Shown here: piece after piece, positions 41,042 to 50,353 of the stretch | Numbering within the stretch: the first letter of the stretch is position 1 | Layout: each line of letters begins with the position of its first letter | NCBI GenBank assembly: GCA_958349535.1 | Contig: CATWDJ010000002.1 | Coordinates: forward strand, 1 to 64,000 | Source of the DNA: Maccoyibacter sp900556645 | GTDB taxonomy: Bacteria > Bacillota > Clostridia > Lachnospirales > Lachnospiraceae | Direction: 5' to 3' | Length of the DNA: 64,000 nt | Notes under the pieces: model-generated | The model's input: only the letters and a program-made list of their open reading frames with translations | What the model was told of the DNA's origin: nothing | Database searches by the model: none | Program-made: the position numbers and the translations under genes

Positions 41042-43726
41042 ATGGACGGAAAGCTAGTATTAGTAGATGGACACAGTATTTTAAACCGGGCATTTTTCGG
41101 AATCCCGGATTTAACCAATGCAGAGGGAACACATACCAATGCCGTCTACGGATTTTTGAATATTTTATTTAAGATATTGGAAGAAGAAAAGCCGGATTAT
41201 CTGACGGTTGCTTTCGATGTCCATGCACCGACTTTCCGTCATAAAATGTATGCGGAATACAAAGGAACCAGAAAGCCTATGGCAGAGGAACTTCGCCAGC
41301 AGGTTCCGCTGATGAAGGAAATGCTTCGGGCAATGGGAGTGACCATTGTGGAAAAGGAAGGCTACGAGGCAGATGACATCATAGGCACCATTGCAAAAAA
41401 AGGAGAAACTCAAGGACTAGAGGTTTCTGTGGTATCGGGAGACCGGGACTTGTTGCAGCTTGCCAGCGACCACATCAAAATCCGCATACCGAAAACCAAG
41501 AGAACCGGTACAGAGATTGAAGATTATCTGGCAAAGGATGTTGTGGAAAAATATCAGGTAACCCCAAAGGAGTTTATCGATGTGAAAGCTCTGATGGGAG
41601 ACAGTTCTGACAATATTCCGGGAGTACCGGGAATCGGAGAAAAGACAGCCACAGCCTTGATTGTTGCATACGGAAGTATTGAAAACGCCTATGAGCATGT
41701 GGAGGAAATCAAGCCAAACCGTGCAAAAGAAAATCTGAGAGAGCATTATGATATGGCTCAGATGAGCAAGGAACTGGCAACCATTGACACCAATGCGGAA
41801 ATCACCTATGAGTTGGAAGATTCCAAGCTGGGAAATCTTTTTACGGAAGAGGCATATATATTATGTAAACGTCTTGAGTTCAAGAATATGCTGTCAAAGT
41901 TTGATATAGAAGCACCGAAAAACAATGCACAGGAGCATTTTAAACGAATTACGGATAAGGCTGAAGCAGAAAAAATATTAAAGAAAGCAACCAAGGCAGA
42001 AGCCTTAGGTTTCGCCCTTGTTCCGGGAGCCGTGGCAGAGGCGGAACAGCTCAGTCTCTTTGAAGCACCTGCGGAATTCCCGGGAATTGCAGGAGCAGCC
42101 CTTGCCCTTTCCGGGGAGGATATCTATTATCTGAAAGCGGGAGAAGGAATTGATGGAAAAGAGCTTCTTTCTAAGGTAGAGGAAATTTTAAAGGGAAAGA
42201 CCATGGGCTGTACCATGGATTTAAAAAAGGAGTTGCAGCAGCTTTCTCTAAAAGAAGAGGACAGCGTATTTGATGCAGGCATTGCGGCATATCTTCTAAA
42301 TCCGTTAAAAAACGAATATCCTTACGAGGATTTAGCCAAGGATTACGCAGAGCTTTTGATACCGTCACGACAGGATTTACTGGGAAAAACCTCTCTTTCG
42401 GATGCCCAGAGGGAAAAGGAAGAGGAGTTTTTGACCTACATCTGTTATGAGGCGTACATCCCGTTCTTAACCATGGAGAAGCTGAAACAGGAACTGGAAA
42501 AGACCGGAATGTGGAAGCTTTATGAAGAGATTGAGCTGCCGCTGGTCTATACCCTTTCCGATATGGAAAAGGAGGGGATTCTGGTAAATGGTCAGGAGCT
42601 TCAAACATACGGGGAAGAGCTGGCAGCACAGATTGGCGTATTGGAACAGGAAATCTATGAGGGAGCAGGCGAGGTATTTAACATCAACTCCCCAAAACAG
42701 TTGGGAGTTATCCTGTTTGAAAAGTTGCAAATGCCTTACGGAAAAAAGACCAAAACCGGATATTCCACAGCAGCAGATGTGTTGGAAAAACTGGCAGGAG
42801 AGTATCCTCTGGTATCTAAAATTTTGGAATATCGCCAACTGGCAAAGCTAAAGTCCACCTATGCAGACGGACTGGCAAATTATATTGATGAGGACGGAAG
42901 GATTCGGACCACCTTCCAGCAGACGGTAACAGCCACCGGACGGCTCAGTAGTACGGAGCCGAATTTGCAGAATATTCCAATCCGTATGGAATTGGGAAGA
43001 ATGATTCGAAAGGTATTCCATCCGAAGGAAGGTTTTGTATTCTTGGATGCAGACTATTCCCAGATTGAACTTCGGATTCTGGCACATATGTCGGGAGACG
43101 AAAACCTCATTGCCGCCTATCGGGAGGCACAGGACATCCATCGCATGACGGCTTCGCAGGTATTCCATACTCCTTTTGAGGAGGTTACGGATTTGCAGAG
43201 AAGAAATGCCAAGGCGGTAAACTTTGGAATCGTGTACGGAATCAGTTCTTTCGGACTGAGTCAGGATTTGAGTATCAGCAAAAAAGAAGCACAGGAATAT
43301 ATTCAGAGATATTTTGAAACTTATCCAAAAATAAAAGAGTTTTTGGACACCCAGGTGGAGATGGCGAAAAAAGAGGGTTATACCACCACCATGTTTGGCA
43401 GGAGAAGACCGATACCGGAGATTTATTCCTCTAACTTTATGCAACGTTCCTTTGGAGAGCGAATTGCCATGAATTCGCCGATACAGGGAAGTGCGGCAGA
43501 CATTATAAAAATTGCCATGAACCGGGTACATCGCCGTTTGGAAAAAGAAAACCTAAAATCCAAACTGATTTTACAGGTTCATGATGAACTGCTGATTGAG
43601 ACGGCAGAAGAGGAAGTAGAGACTGTATCAAAAATTTTAGAAGAAGAGATGAAAGGTGCCGCTAATCTTGCAGTGGAGCTGGAGGTTGACAGCCACGCAG
43701 GAAAAAATTGGTATGAGGCGAAATAA
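41042..43726 (+). CDS. polA: DNA polymerase I
   Basis: An 894-residue family A polymerase. The N-terminal 5'-nuclease domain (about 1-295) has LVLVDGHSILNRAFF, EADDIIGTIA, GDRDLLQL and GVPGIGEKTA. The central 3'-5' exonuclease domain is degenerate, lacking clear DxE and later acidic motifs, as in many Firmicutes. The polymerase domain has FLDADYSQIELRILAH, the RRNAKAVNFGIVYG O-helix and QVHDELLIE. It fills Okazaki gaps and repairs DNA. GAGG lies before the ATG. The stop overlaps coaE (TAATG). Confidence 0.97.
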   Translation: MDGKLVLVDGHSILNRAFFGIPDLTNAEGTHTNAVYGFLNILFKILEEEKPDYLTVAFDVHAPTFRHKMYAEYKGTRKPMAEELRQQVPLMKEMLRAMGVTIVEKEGYEADDIIGTIAKKGETQGLEVSVVSGDRDLLQLASDHIKIRIPKTKRTGTEIEDYLAKDVVEKYQVTPKEFIDVKALMGDSSDNIPGVPGIGEKTATALIVAYGSIENAYEHVEEIKPNRAKENLREHYDMAQMSKELATIDTNAEITYELEDSKLGNLFTEEAYILCKRLEFKNMLSKFDIEAPKNNAQEHFKRITDKAEAEKILKKATKAEALGFALVPGAVAEAEQLSLFEAPAEFPGIAGAALALSGEDIYYLKAGEGIDGKELLSKVEEILKGKTMGCTMDLKKELQQLSLKEEDSVFDAGIAAYLLNPLKNEYPYEDLAKDYAELLIPSRQDLLGKTSLSDAQREKEEEFLTYICYEAYIPFLTMEKLKQELEKTGMWKLYEEIELPLVYTLSDMEKEGILVNGQELQTYGEELAAQIGVLEQEIYEGAGEVFNINSPKQLGVILFEKLQMPYGKKTKTGYSTAADVLEKLAGEYPLVSKILEYRQLAKLKSTYADGLANYIDEDGRIRTTFQQTVTATGRLSSTEPNLQNIPIRMELGRMIRKVFHPKEGFVFLDADYSQIELRILAHMSGDENLIAAYREAQDIHRMTASQVFHTPFEEVTDLQRRNAKAVNFGIVYGISSFGLSQDLSISKKEAQEYIQRYFETYPKIKEFLDTQVEMAKKEGYTTTMFGRRRPIPEIYSSNFMQRSFGERIAMNSPIQGSAADIIKIAMNRVHRRLEKENLKSKLILQVHDELLIETAEEEVETVSKILEEEMKGAANLAVELEVDSHAGKNWYEAK

Positions 43727-44325
43727 TGAAATTTATCGGAATTACAGGAGGCGTCGGAGCGGGAAAATCGGCAATTTTAGAGTATATTGCCGCTAACTAT
43801 AACGCAAAGGTAATGCTGGCAGATGAAATTGCCCACGATTTAATGATGCCGGGAACAAAATGTTATGATACAATAAAAGCGGAGTTTGCCAAAGAGCAGA
43901 TTTTTCTGGCAGATGGAAATATTGACAGACCCCGAATGGCACAGGTGATTTTTAATGATGCCGGGAAACGGGAGAGGATGAACGGAATCGTTCATCCCGC
44001 TGTAAAGGATTACATATTAGAGATTTACCGGGAAGAACAGGAAAAGGGAGAACTGGAATATCTGATTCTGGAGGCTGCTCTTTTAATTGAAGAGCATTAT
44101 GATGAAATTTGTGACGAATTATGGTATATTTATACCAGTGAGGAAAATCGGCGGCAGCGTCTCAAAGAAAATAGGGGCTATTCCGACGAGAAGATAGATA
44201 CAATTTTTAAAAGCCAGCTCACGGAGGAAGTCTATCGCAAATATTGTAAGGTTGAGATTGACAATAACCATGAGCCGGAGGCTGCATTTTTACAAATCAG
44301 ACAACAGTTGGATGAGGAGAAGTAG
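43726..44325 (+). CDS. coaE: Dephospho-CoA kinase
   Basis: A 199-residue P-loop kinase that makes the last step of coenzyme A synthesis. Walker A is ITGGVGAGKS at the N-terminus, with DEIAHDLM, RPRMAQVIF-type and VHPAVKDYI segments of CoaE. The start overlaps the polA stop, which is a common arrangement in Firmicutes. The next gene begins one base after the stop. Confidence 0.95.
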   Translation: MKFIGITGGVGAGKSAILEYIAANYNAKVMLADEIAHDLMMPGTKCYDTIKAEFAKEQIFLADGNIDRPRMAQVIFNDAGKRERMNGIVHPAVKDYILEIYREEQEKGELEYLILEAALLIEEHYDEICDELWYIYTSEENRRQRLKENRGYSDEKIDTIFKSQLTEEVYRKYCKVEIDNNHEPEAAFLQIRQQLDEEK

Positions 44326-44326
44326 A

Positions 44327-46342
44327 ATGGAACCATTGGTATTTGGACTGGATATCGGAACCAGAAACGTAGTAGGAACGGCGGGCTACAAGGAAGAGAA
44401 AGAATTTATCGTGGTGGCACAGTACATCAAAGAGCATGAGACCCGTGCCATGCTGGATGGACAGATTCACGATATCGGACGTGTGGGAACCACCATTGCC
44501 GCAGTAAAAGAAAAATTGGAGGAGCAGATTGAACAGCCGCTAAAAGAGGTCTGTATTGCGGCAGCGGGACGTGTGTTAAAGACAGTAACCACCACCGTAG
44601 AGTATGAATATGAGGAAGAGACTGTGGTCTCCAAGGAGGATATTCATACCTTGGATTTGCTGGGAATTGAGAAAGCATCCAATATATTAAAAGAGGAAAA
44701 TGATACAAAATTAAAATTCTACTGCGTAGGCTATTCTGTGGTCAAATATCGTTTGAATGATGACGTCTTTTCCAATCTGGAGGGACACAAGGCAGAGAAG
44801 ATTGCGGAGGATATTATTGTGACCTTTCTGCCGGAGGATGTTGTGGACGGATTGTATTCCGCCTGTGCCAGAGCAGAGCTGGAGGTTGCCAATATGACCT
44901 TGGAGCCGATTGCCGCCATCAATGTGGCGATTCCTGAAACCTTCCGTATGCTGAATATCGCACTGGTGGATGTAGGAGCGGGAACCTCCGATATTTCCAT
45001 CACCAGAGACGGAAGTATTATTGCATATGGCATGATTCCATATGCAGGGGATGAGATTACCGAAATGTTGGTACAGCATTATCTGGTGGATTTTAAAACG
45101 GCGGAGCATATTAAGCTGGCTTCCGGTACAGAAGAAGAGATTGAATATAAAGATATTATGAGTATTTCCCATACGATTCCTGCAAGCGAGGTATGGGATT
45201 TGACCAAAGATTTGGTGGACAAGATTACCACTTCTATTGCAGATAAGATTAAGGAGTTAAACGGTGATAAATCTGTCAGTGCCACCTTTGTGGTAGGCGG
45301 CGGTGGAAAAATCCACGGATTTACGGAAATGCTGGCAGATAAGCTGGAGTTGCCTCATGAGCGTGTAGCTCTTAGAGGAGAGGAAGTTCTGCAGGAGGTT
45401 CATTTTGAACAGGAGGATATCAAGAAAGACCCATTGCTGGTTACCCCTATCGGTATCTGCCTGAATTACTATGACCAGAAAAACAATTTTATTATGGTGC
45501 ATTTCAACGGAGAACGCATCAAATTATATGATAACAATAAATTGACCATTGTGGATGCCGCAATGCAGGCGGGATTTCCAAATGACCAGTTATTCCCTCG
45601 CAGAGGAAAAGAGATTAACTTTACCATCAACGGCAGACAAAAGATTGCCAGAGGACAGAGCGGCGAGTCCGCAATTGTAAAAATGAATGGAAAGGAAGTC
45701 AGCATCAATACTCCGTTAGAGCCAAATTGTGAGATTGTTATTGAGCCGTCCACAGTGGGAGAGGCAGCAGTTTACACGGTGGAGCAGTTGGAGGAGTATA
45801 CGGATTCCACCATAGAATTTTCTGTAAACCGCAAGACGGTAGTGTGTCCGAGATTTGTGGAGGTCAACGGCGTTTTGGAACCGCCAAGCTACCGGATTCA
45901 GGAGGGTGACCGCATTGAAACCAGAAGCTATTATACCATCGGACAGTTAATGGAGTTCATGGATGTGGAACTGGATATGGACAAGGAGATTCTGGTAAAC
46001 AATCGGGATGCGGATTTGGCAACTTTGGTTTATGAGAATTTTGAAGTGGAGTGGACGGTTTTGGAGACTTCTCCAGAGCCGGAGGGAGAAACAACGGAGG
46101 AAACGAATCAGCCGGAGGCTTCGTCGGAAAACAGTATTGAGGTTCTGGTAAACGGAGAGACCATTACCATGACCGGAAAACAGGAATATGTCTATGTAGA
46201 TGTATTTAATTATATTGACTTTAATCTGAACGACCCGAGAGGACGTACCATTATGACCCTCCTCAACGGAGAAAATGCAGATTATACGGCAGTCCTGAAA
46301 AACGGAGACAAGATTGACATTTATTGGGAAGAGAGAAATTGA
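44327..46342 (+). CDS. FtsA-like cell division ATPase with long C-terminal extension
   Basis: A 671-residue protein. Residues 1 to about 390 are an FtsA/PilM-type actin-like ATPase, with LVFGLDIGTRNVVG, VDVGAGTSDISITRDGSI and FVVGGGGKIHGFTEMLADKL. FtsA usually ends near residue 420; here about 270 more residues follow. The extension seems to hold repeats like small beta-grasp domains (MNGKEVSI..., VLVNGETITM..., KNGDKIDIYWEER at the end). It lacks a clear membrane helix. ATG 44327 is used, as the longer frame from 44252 overlaps coaE. It may act in division or in an attached assembly, which is uncertain. Confidence 0.83.
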   Translation: MEPLVFGLDIGTRNVVGTAGYKEEKEFIVVAQYIKEHETRAMLDGQIHDIGRVGTTIAAVKEKLEEQIEQPLKEVCIAAAGRVLKTVTTTVEYEYEEETVVSKEDIHTLDLLGIEKASNILKEENDTKLKFYCVGYSVVKYRLNDDVFSNLEGHKAEKIAEDIIVTFLPEDVVDGLYSACARAELEVANMTLEPIAAINVAIPETFRMLNIALVDVGAGTSDISITRDGSIIAYGMIPYAGDEITEMLVQHYLVDFKTAEHIKLASGTEEEIEYKDIMSISHTIPASEVWDLTKDLVDKITTSIADKIKELNGDKSVSATFVVGGGGKIHGFTEMLADKLELPHERVALRGEEVLQEVHFEQEDIKKDPLLVTPIGICLNYYDQKNNFIMVHFNGERIKLYDNNKLTIVDAAMQAGFPNDQLFPRRGKEINFTINGRQKIARGQSGESAIVKMNGKEVSINTPLEPNCEIVIEPSTVGEAAVYTVEQLEEYTDSTIEFSVNRKTVVCPRFVEVNGVLEPPSYRIQEGDRIETRSYYTIGQLMEFMDVELDMDKEILVNNRDADLATLVYENFEVEWTVLETSPEPEGETTEETNQPEASSENSIEVLVNGETITMTGKQEYVYVDVFNYIDFNLNDPRGRTIMTLLNGENADYTAVLKNGDKIDIYWEERN

Positions 46343-47139
46343 TGGAAATATGCAGTATTGCCAGCGGAAGCAGCGGAAATTGTATCTGTGCCGGAACGGA
46401 TACCTGCCATCTGATGATAGATGCGGGAATCAGCGGAAAACGGATTGAAAACGGGCTGAATTCCGTGGGATTAAAAACAGAAGAAATGGAGGGAGTGCTG
46501 ATTACCCATGAGCATTCCGATCATATCAGCGGACTGGGTGTTATTGCCAGAAGATACGGACTGCCTATCTACGGCACCAAAGGAACCTTAGAGGCAATTC
46601 AGAATACCTCTTCCGTGGGAAAGATAGACCCGTCTTTGTTTCATGTGATAGAGCCGGATCAGGATGTCCTGATTGGAGATATTGTGGTACATCCCATTCG
46701 TATCTCCCATGATGCGGCAGACCCGGTTGCCTATATTTTAAAAAATGGCAGTCAGAAAATCGGGATTCTGACAGATTTGGGAAAATATGATGATTATATC
46801 ATAGACAATCTACAGGGATTGGATGTATTATTACTGGAAGCGAATCATGATGTACATATGTTGGAGGTGGGAAGTTATCCTTATCCGCTGAAGCAGAGAA
46901 TCTTGGGGGAGAGAGGTCATCTTTCCAACGAGGTGTCGGGGCAGCTTTTGGGAGAGCTTCTTCACGATGGAATGAAGAATATTATATTAGGTCATCTGAG
47001 TAAGGAAAATAATTATGCAGACCTTGCCTATGAGACCGTAAGACAGGAAGTAACCCTTGGAGACAATCCATATAAAGGAAATGATTTTCCGATATATGTT
47101 GCAGGAAGAAATGAAGTTCTTCCAATGATATGCATTTAA
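46342..47139 (+). CDS. MBL-fold metallohydrolase (WalJ/YycJ type)
   Basis: A 265-residue metallo-beta-lactamase-fold protein with the zinc motif THEHSDHISG and a family-typical SIASGSSGNC N-terminus. In other Firmicutes WalJ/YycJ proteins are exonuclease-like and linked to the WalRK regulon, but no walRK genes are here. The ATG overlaps the previous stop (TGATG). It is the last gene of the polA-coaE-ftsA-like run. Confidence 0.92.
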   Translation: MEICSIASGSSGNCICAGTDTCHLMIDAGISGKRIENGLNSVGLKTEEMEGVLITHEHSDHISGLGVIARRYGLPIYGTKGTLEAIQNTSSVGKIDPSLFHVIEPDQDVLIGDIVVHPIRISHDAADPVAYILKNGSQKIGILTDLGKYDDYIIDNLQGLDVLLLEANHDVHMLEVGSYPYPLKQRILGERGHLSNEVSGQLLGELLHDGMKNIILGHLSKENNYADLAYETVRQEVTLGDNPYKGNDFPIYVAGRNEVLPMICI

Positions 47140-47162
47140 TTTTTTAGAGAGAGGTTAGGAAA

Positions 47163-47447
47163 ATGGAAAAGACAAAAAACAAGACAATTATCACAGTTCT
47201 GGGAAAAGATACTGTGGGAATCATTGCAAAGGTATGTACCTATCTGGCAAATAACCGTGTAAATGTACTGGATATTTCCCAGACCATCGTTCAGGGCTTT
47301 TTTAACATGATGATGATTGTGGATTTAAGCGGAACAGAAAAACCGTTTGCGGAGATTTCAAAAGAGCTGGCACAGATTGGAGAAGAGATTGGTGTGGATA
47401 TCAAGTGTCAGAGAGAAGAAATTTTTGAAAAAATGCACAGAATCTAA
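47163..47447 (+). CDS. ACT domain protein (UPF0237)
   Basis: A 94-residue ACT domain protein, with IITVLGKDTVGIIAKVCTYLANN and a hydrophobic MMMIVDL core. It probably binds a small ligand such as an amino acid. AGAGGTTAGG lies upstream. It lies 12 bp before the PFL-family gene. The pair is well conserved in Firmicutes, but the function is unknown. Confidence 0.93.
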   Translation: MEKTKNKTIITVLGKDTVGIIAKVCTYLANNRVNVLDISQTIVQGFFNMMMIVDLSGTEKPFAEISKELAQIGEEIGVDIKCQREEIFEKMHRI

Positions 47448-47459
47448 GGAGATACGTCA

Positions 47460-48824
47460 ATGATTAATATTTGGGAAGTAAATGAGACAAATAACATGAT
47501 TGAGCATGAAAATCTGGACGTAAGAACCATTACGCTGGGTATCAGTCTGCTGGATTGTGTGGATGATGATTTAGATACTTTAAATAAAAATATTTATGAG
47601 AAAATTACCACAGTTGCAAAGGATTTGGTAAAGGTGGGAAAAGAAATCGAGAACAAATATTGTATTCCCATTGTCAATAAGAGAATATCCATTACCCCGA
47701 TTTCTTTGGTGGGAGCCACAGCGTGTAAGACACCGGAGGACTATGTAACCATTGCAAAGACGTTGGACAATGCGGCAAGAGCAGTGGGAGTAAACTTTAT
47801 CGGAGGATATTCCGCACTGGTGTCTAAGGGAATGACCAAAAGTGATGAGCTTTTAATCCGCTCCATTCCCCAGGCATTGGCACAGACAGAATATATCTGC
47901 AGCTCCGTCAATGTAGGTTCCACTAAAACAGGCATCAACATGGATGCAGTAAAATTAATGGGTGAGATTATTTTAGAGGCGGCAGAGTATACCAAGGAAA
48001 ACGATTCCTTAGGCTGTGCAAAGCTGGTAGTCCTCTGTAACGCACCGGATGACAATCCTTTCATGGCGGGAGCATTCCACGGAGTGACAGAGGCAGATGC
48101 CATTATCAACGTAGGCGTTTCCGGTCCGGGAGTGGTAAAGACTGCTTTGGAAAAAGTACGGGGCGAGAATTTCGAGGTGCTTTGCGAGACCATCAAAAAG
48201 ACAGCCTTTAAGGTAACCCGTGTAGGTCAGCTGGTGGCACAGGAAGCTTCCAGAAAATTGGGAATTCCTTTTGGAATTATAGATTTGTCTTTGGCACCGA
48301 CACCGGCAATCGGTGATTCTGTGGCAGGGATTTTAGAAGAGATTGGTTTGGAGTATGCAGGAGCACCGGGAACTACGGCGGCTTTGGCACTCTTGAACGA
48401 TCAGGTAAAAAAAGGCGGCGTTATGGCGTCCTCCTATGTAGGTGGATTAAGCGGAGCCTTCATTCCGGTCAGCGAGGATCAGGGAATGATTGATGCGGTA
48501 ACCGCAAATGCATTGACCTTGGAAAAGTTAGAGGCTATGACCTGTGTATGCTCTGTGGGACTGGACATGATTGCTATTCCGGGAGATACCAAGGCAACCA
48601 CCATTTCAGGAATTATTGCAGATGAGATGGCAATCGGAATGGTGAATCAGAAGACAACGGCAGTCCGTATTATTCCGGTAATCGGAAAGGGCGTAGGAGA
48701 GACCGTAGAGTTTGGCGGACTTTTGGGATATGCACCAATTATGCCGGTTAATCAGTATAGCTGTGATGCCTTTGTAAACCGTGGCGGAAGAATTCCGGCA
48801 CCAATCCACAGCTTCAAGAATTAA
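47460..48824 (+). CDS. PFL family protein (UPF0210/DUF711)
   Basis: A 454-residue protein of the UPF0210 family, whose fold is related to pyruvate formate-lyase without the radical glycine. It has the conserved RISITPISLVGA and INMDAVKLMGEI segments and a C-terminal NRGGRIPAPI. It pairs with the ACT protein, probably as a regulated enzyme, but the reaction is unknown. Confidence 0.93.
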   Translation: MINIWEVNETNNMIEHENLDVRTITLGISLLDCVDDDLDTLNKNIYEKITTVAKDLVKVGKEIENKYCIPIVNKRISITPISLVGATACKTPEDYVTIAKTLDNAARAVGVNFIGGYSALVSKGMTKSDELLIRSIPQALAQTEYICSSVNVGSTKTGINMDAVKLMGEIILEAAEYTKENDSLGCAKLVVLCNAPDDNPFMAGAFHGVTEADAIINVGVSGPGVVKTALEKVRGENFEVLCETIKKTAFKVTRVGQLVAQEASRKLGIPFGIIDLSLAPTPAIGDSVAGILEEIGLEYAGAPGTTAALALLNDQVKKGGVMASSYVGGLSGAFIPVSEDQGMIDAVTANALTLEKLEAMTCVCSVGLDMIAIPGDTKATTISGIIADEMAIGMVNQKTTAVRIIPVIGKGVGETVEFGGLLGYAPIMPVNQYSCDAFVNRGGRIPAPIHSFKN

Positions 48825-48825
48825 A

Positions 48826-49476
48826 ATGGCAGAAAAAATAAAAGCCGTAATCTTTGATCTGGATGGAACCCTCATAGATACGGAGAAATATTATGTAAAC
48901 TTTGGATGTGAAGTGCTTCAGGAAATGGGCTATCATTGTAGGATGGAAGAAGTTCTAAAGCTACGAAGTCTGAACCATAAATTTGCAGAGCCCTATATGC
49001 AGCAGCTTTTAGGAGGGGATTTTGACTTTATGGAGTTTCGCAGACGGCGTAGGGAAAGAGTGGTTGCGGCGTTGGAGCAAAAGGGCATTGAGAAAAAAAC
49101 CCATGCAGATGAGATTTTAAAGTATCTGCGTGAGCATGGAATCCTTTGTGCTGTGGCAACGGCCACAGATACCAAACGGGCAACCGAGTATCTGAGGGAA
49201 ATCGGACTGGCAGAACATTTGGATAGAATTATCAGCGTAACCACAGTGCCCAGAGGAAAGCCCAAGCCGGATGTGTATCTGGAGGCTTGCCGGCAGTTGG
49301 GAGAAAAACCAGAAAACTGCATGGCGGTGGAGGACTCCCCCAACGGAGTGAAATCAGCCTATGATGCAGGACTTCGGGTGGTTATGGTTCCTGATTTGAC
49401 CAAACCGGACGAGGAAACCGCACAGATGCTTTACGGGGTTTCGGATACCCTTTGGGGCATACGGAAATTTTTATAA
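48826..49476 (+). CDS. HAD-superfamily hydrolase (beta-phosphoglucomutase-like)
   Basis: A 216-residue HAD phosphatase/mutase. Motif I is FDLDGTLIDTE, motif II lies in VATATD, motif III is the lysine in RGKPKPDVYLEA, and motif IV is VEDSPNG. The cap domain is helical, as in beta-phosphoglucomutase relatives. ATG 48826 begins one base after the PFL stop. Substrate is not predictable. Confidence 0.9.
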   Translation: MAEKIKAVIFDLDGTLIDTEKYYVNFGCEVLQEMGYHCRMEEVLKLRSLNHKFAEPYMQQLLGGDFDFMEFRRRRRERVVAALEQKGIEKKTHADEILKYLREHGILCAVATATDTKRATEYLREIGLAEHLDRIISVTTVPRGKPKPDVYLEACRQLGEKPENCMAVEDSPNGVKSAYDAGLRVVMVPDLTKPDEETAQMLYGVSDTLWGIRKFL

Positions 49477-49515
49477 GATAAACTAATAGAATTAAGTAAA
49501 TAATTTAATATTACT

Positions 49516-49552
49516 AATAAGGCTTCATTCGTTGAAATGAAGTCTTATTTTG
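49516..49552 (+). terminator. Rho-independent terminator
   Basis: AATAAGGCTTCATT paired with AATGAAGTCTTATT around a six-base loop, followed by T residues. Its stem has one G-T pair. Confidence 0.75.
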
Positions 49553-49612
49553 TGTTAGTATATCCTAAGACAGAGTTATTAATATCGGATGTGATAAAGG
49601 AGGATTCAATTC

Positions 49613-50329
49613 ATGGAAATGAAATCAATCGAAAAAGAACTGCAGAGCAATTCTTATCCGGGACGTGGAATTATTATCGGAAAATCAGCCAATGGAAAAT
49701 ATGCGGTAACTGCTTATTTTATTATGGGCAGAAGCGAGAACAGCAGAAACCGTGTATTCGTAACAGAGGGAGAGGGAATTCGTACCGAAGCCTTTGACCC
49801 TTCCAAATTAAGCAATCCAAGTCTGATTATCTATGCACCGGTTCGTGTATTGGGAAATAAGACCATCGTAACCAACGGAGACCAGACAGATACAATCTAT
49901 GAATTGATGGATAAACAGCAGACCTTTGAGCAGGCTTTAAGAACCAGAGAGTTTGAGCCGGATGCACCGAATTACACCCCTCGTATTTCCGGTATTATGC
50001 ATGTGGACAAGGGCAGCTACAACTATGCAATGTCCATTTTAAAGAGCAACAACGGAAATCCGGATGCCTGCAACCGCTATACTTTTGCCTATGAGAATCC
50101 GGTGGCAGGAGAAGGTCATTTTATACATACCTATATGGGAGACGGAAATCCCCTTCCAAGTTTTGAGGGAGAGCCGGAGCTGATTGCAATTCCGGACGAT
50201 ATGGACAGCTTTGCGGATACTCTTTGGAACAGTCTGAATGAAGAGAATAAGGTATCCCTGTTTGTTCGGTATATTGATATTGAGACAGGAGCCTATGAGT
50301 CAAAAATCATCAACAAGAACCAGAAATAG
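49613..50329 (+). CDS. purO: IMP cyclohydrolase (PurO family)
   Basis: A 238-residue protein of the IMP_cyclohyd family, first known from archaea, with the typical YPGRGIIIGKSANGKYAVTAYFIMGRSENSRNRVF start. It closes FAICAR to IMP, the last step of de novo purine synthesis. AAAGGAGG precedes the ATG. The next gene encodes the preceding step, AICAR formyltransferase. Most bacteria carry both activities in one bifunctional PurH, so this is a split arrangement. The family call rests on the motif. Confidence 0.88.
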   Translation: MEMKSIEKELQSNSYPGRGIIIGKSANGKYAVTAYFIMGRSENSRNRVFVTEGEGIRTEAFDPSKLSNPSLIIYAPVRVLGNKTIVTNGDQTDTIYELMDKQQTFEQALRTREFEPDAPNYTPRISGIMHVDKGSYNYAMSILKSNNGNPDACNRYTFAYENPVAGEGHFIHTYMGDGNPLPSFEGEPELIAIPDDMDSFADTLWNSLNEENKVSLFVRYIDIETGAYESKIINKNQK

Positions 50330-50353
50330 GATGGAAAGATAGAGGAGAAAATA

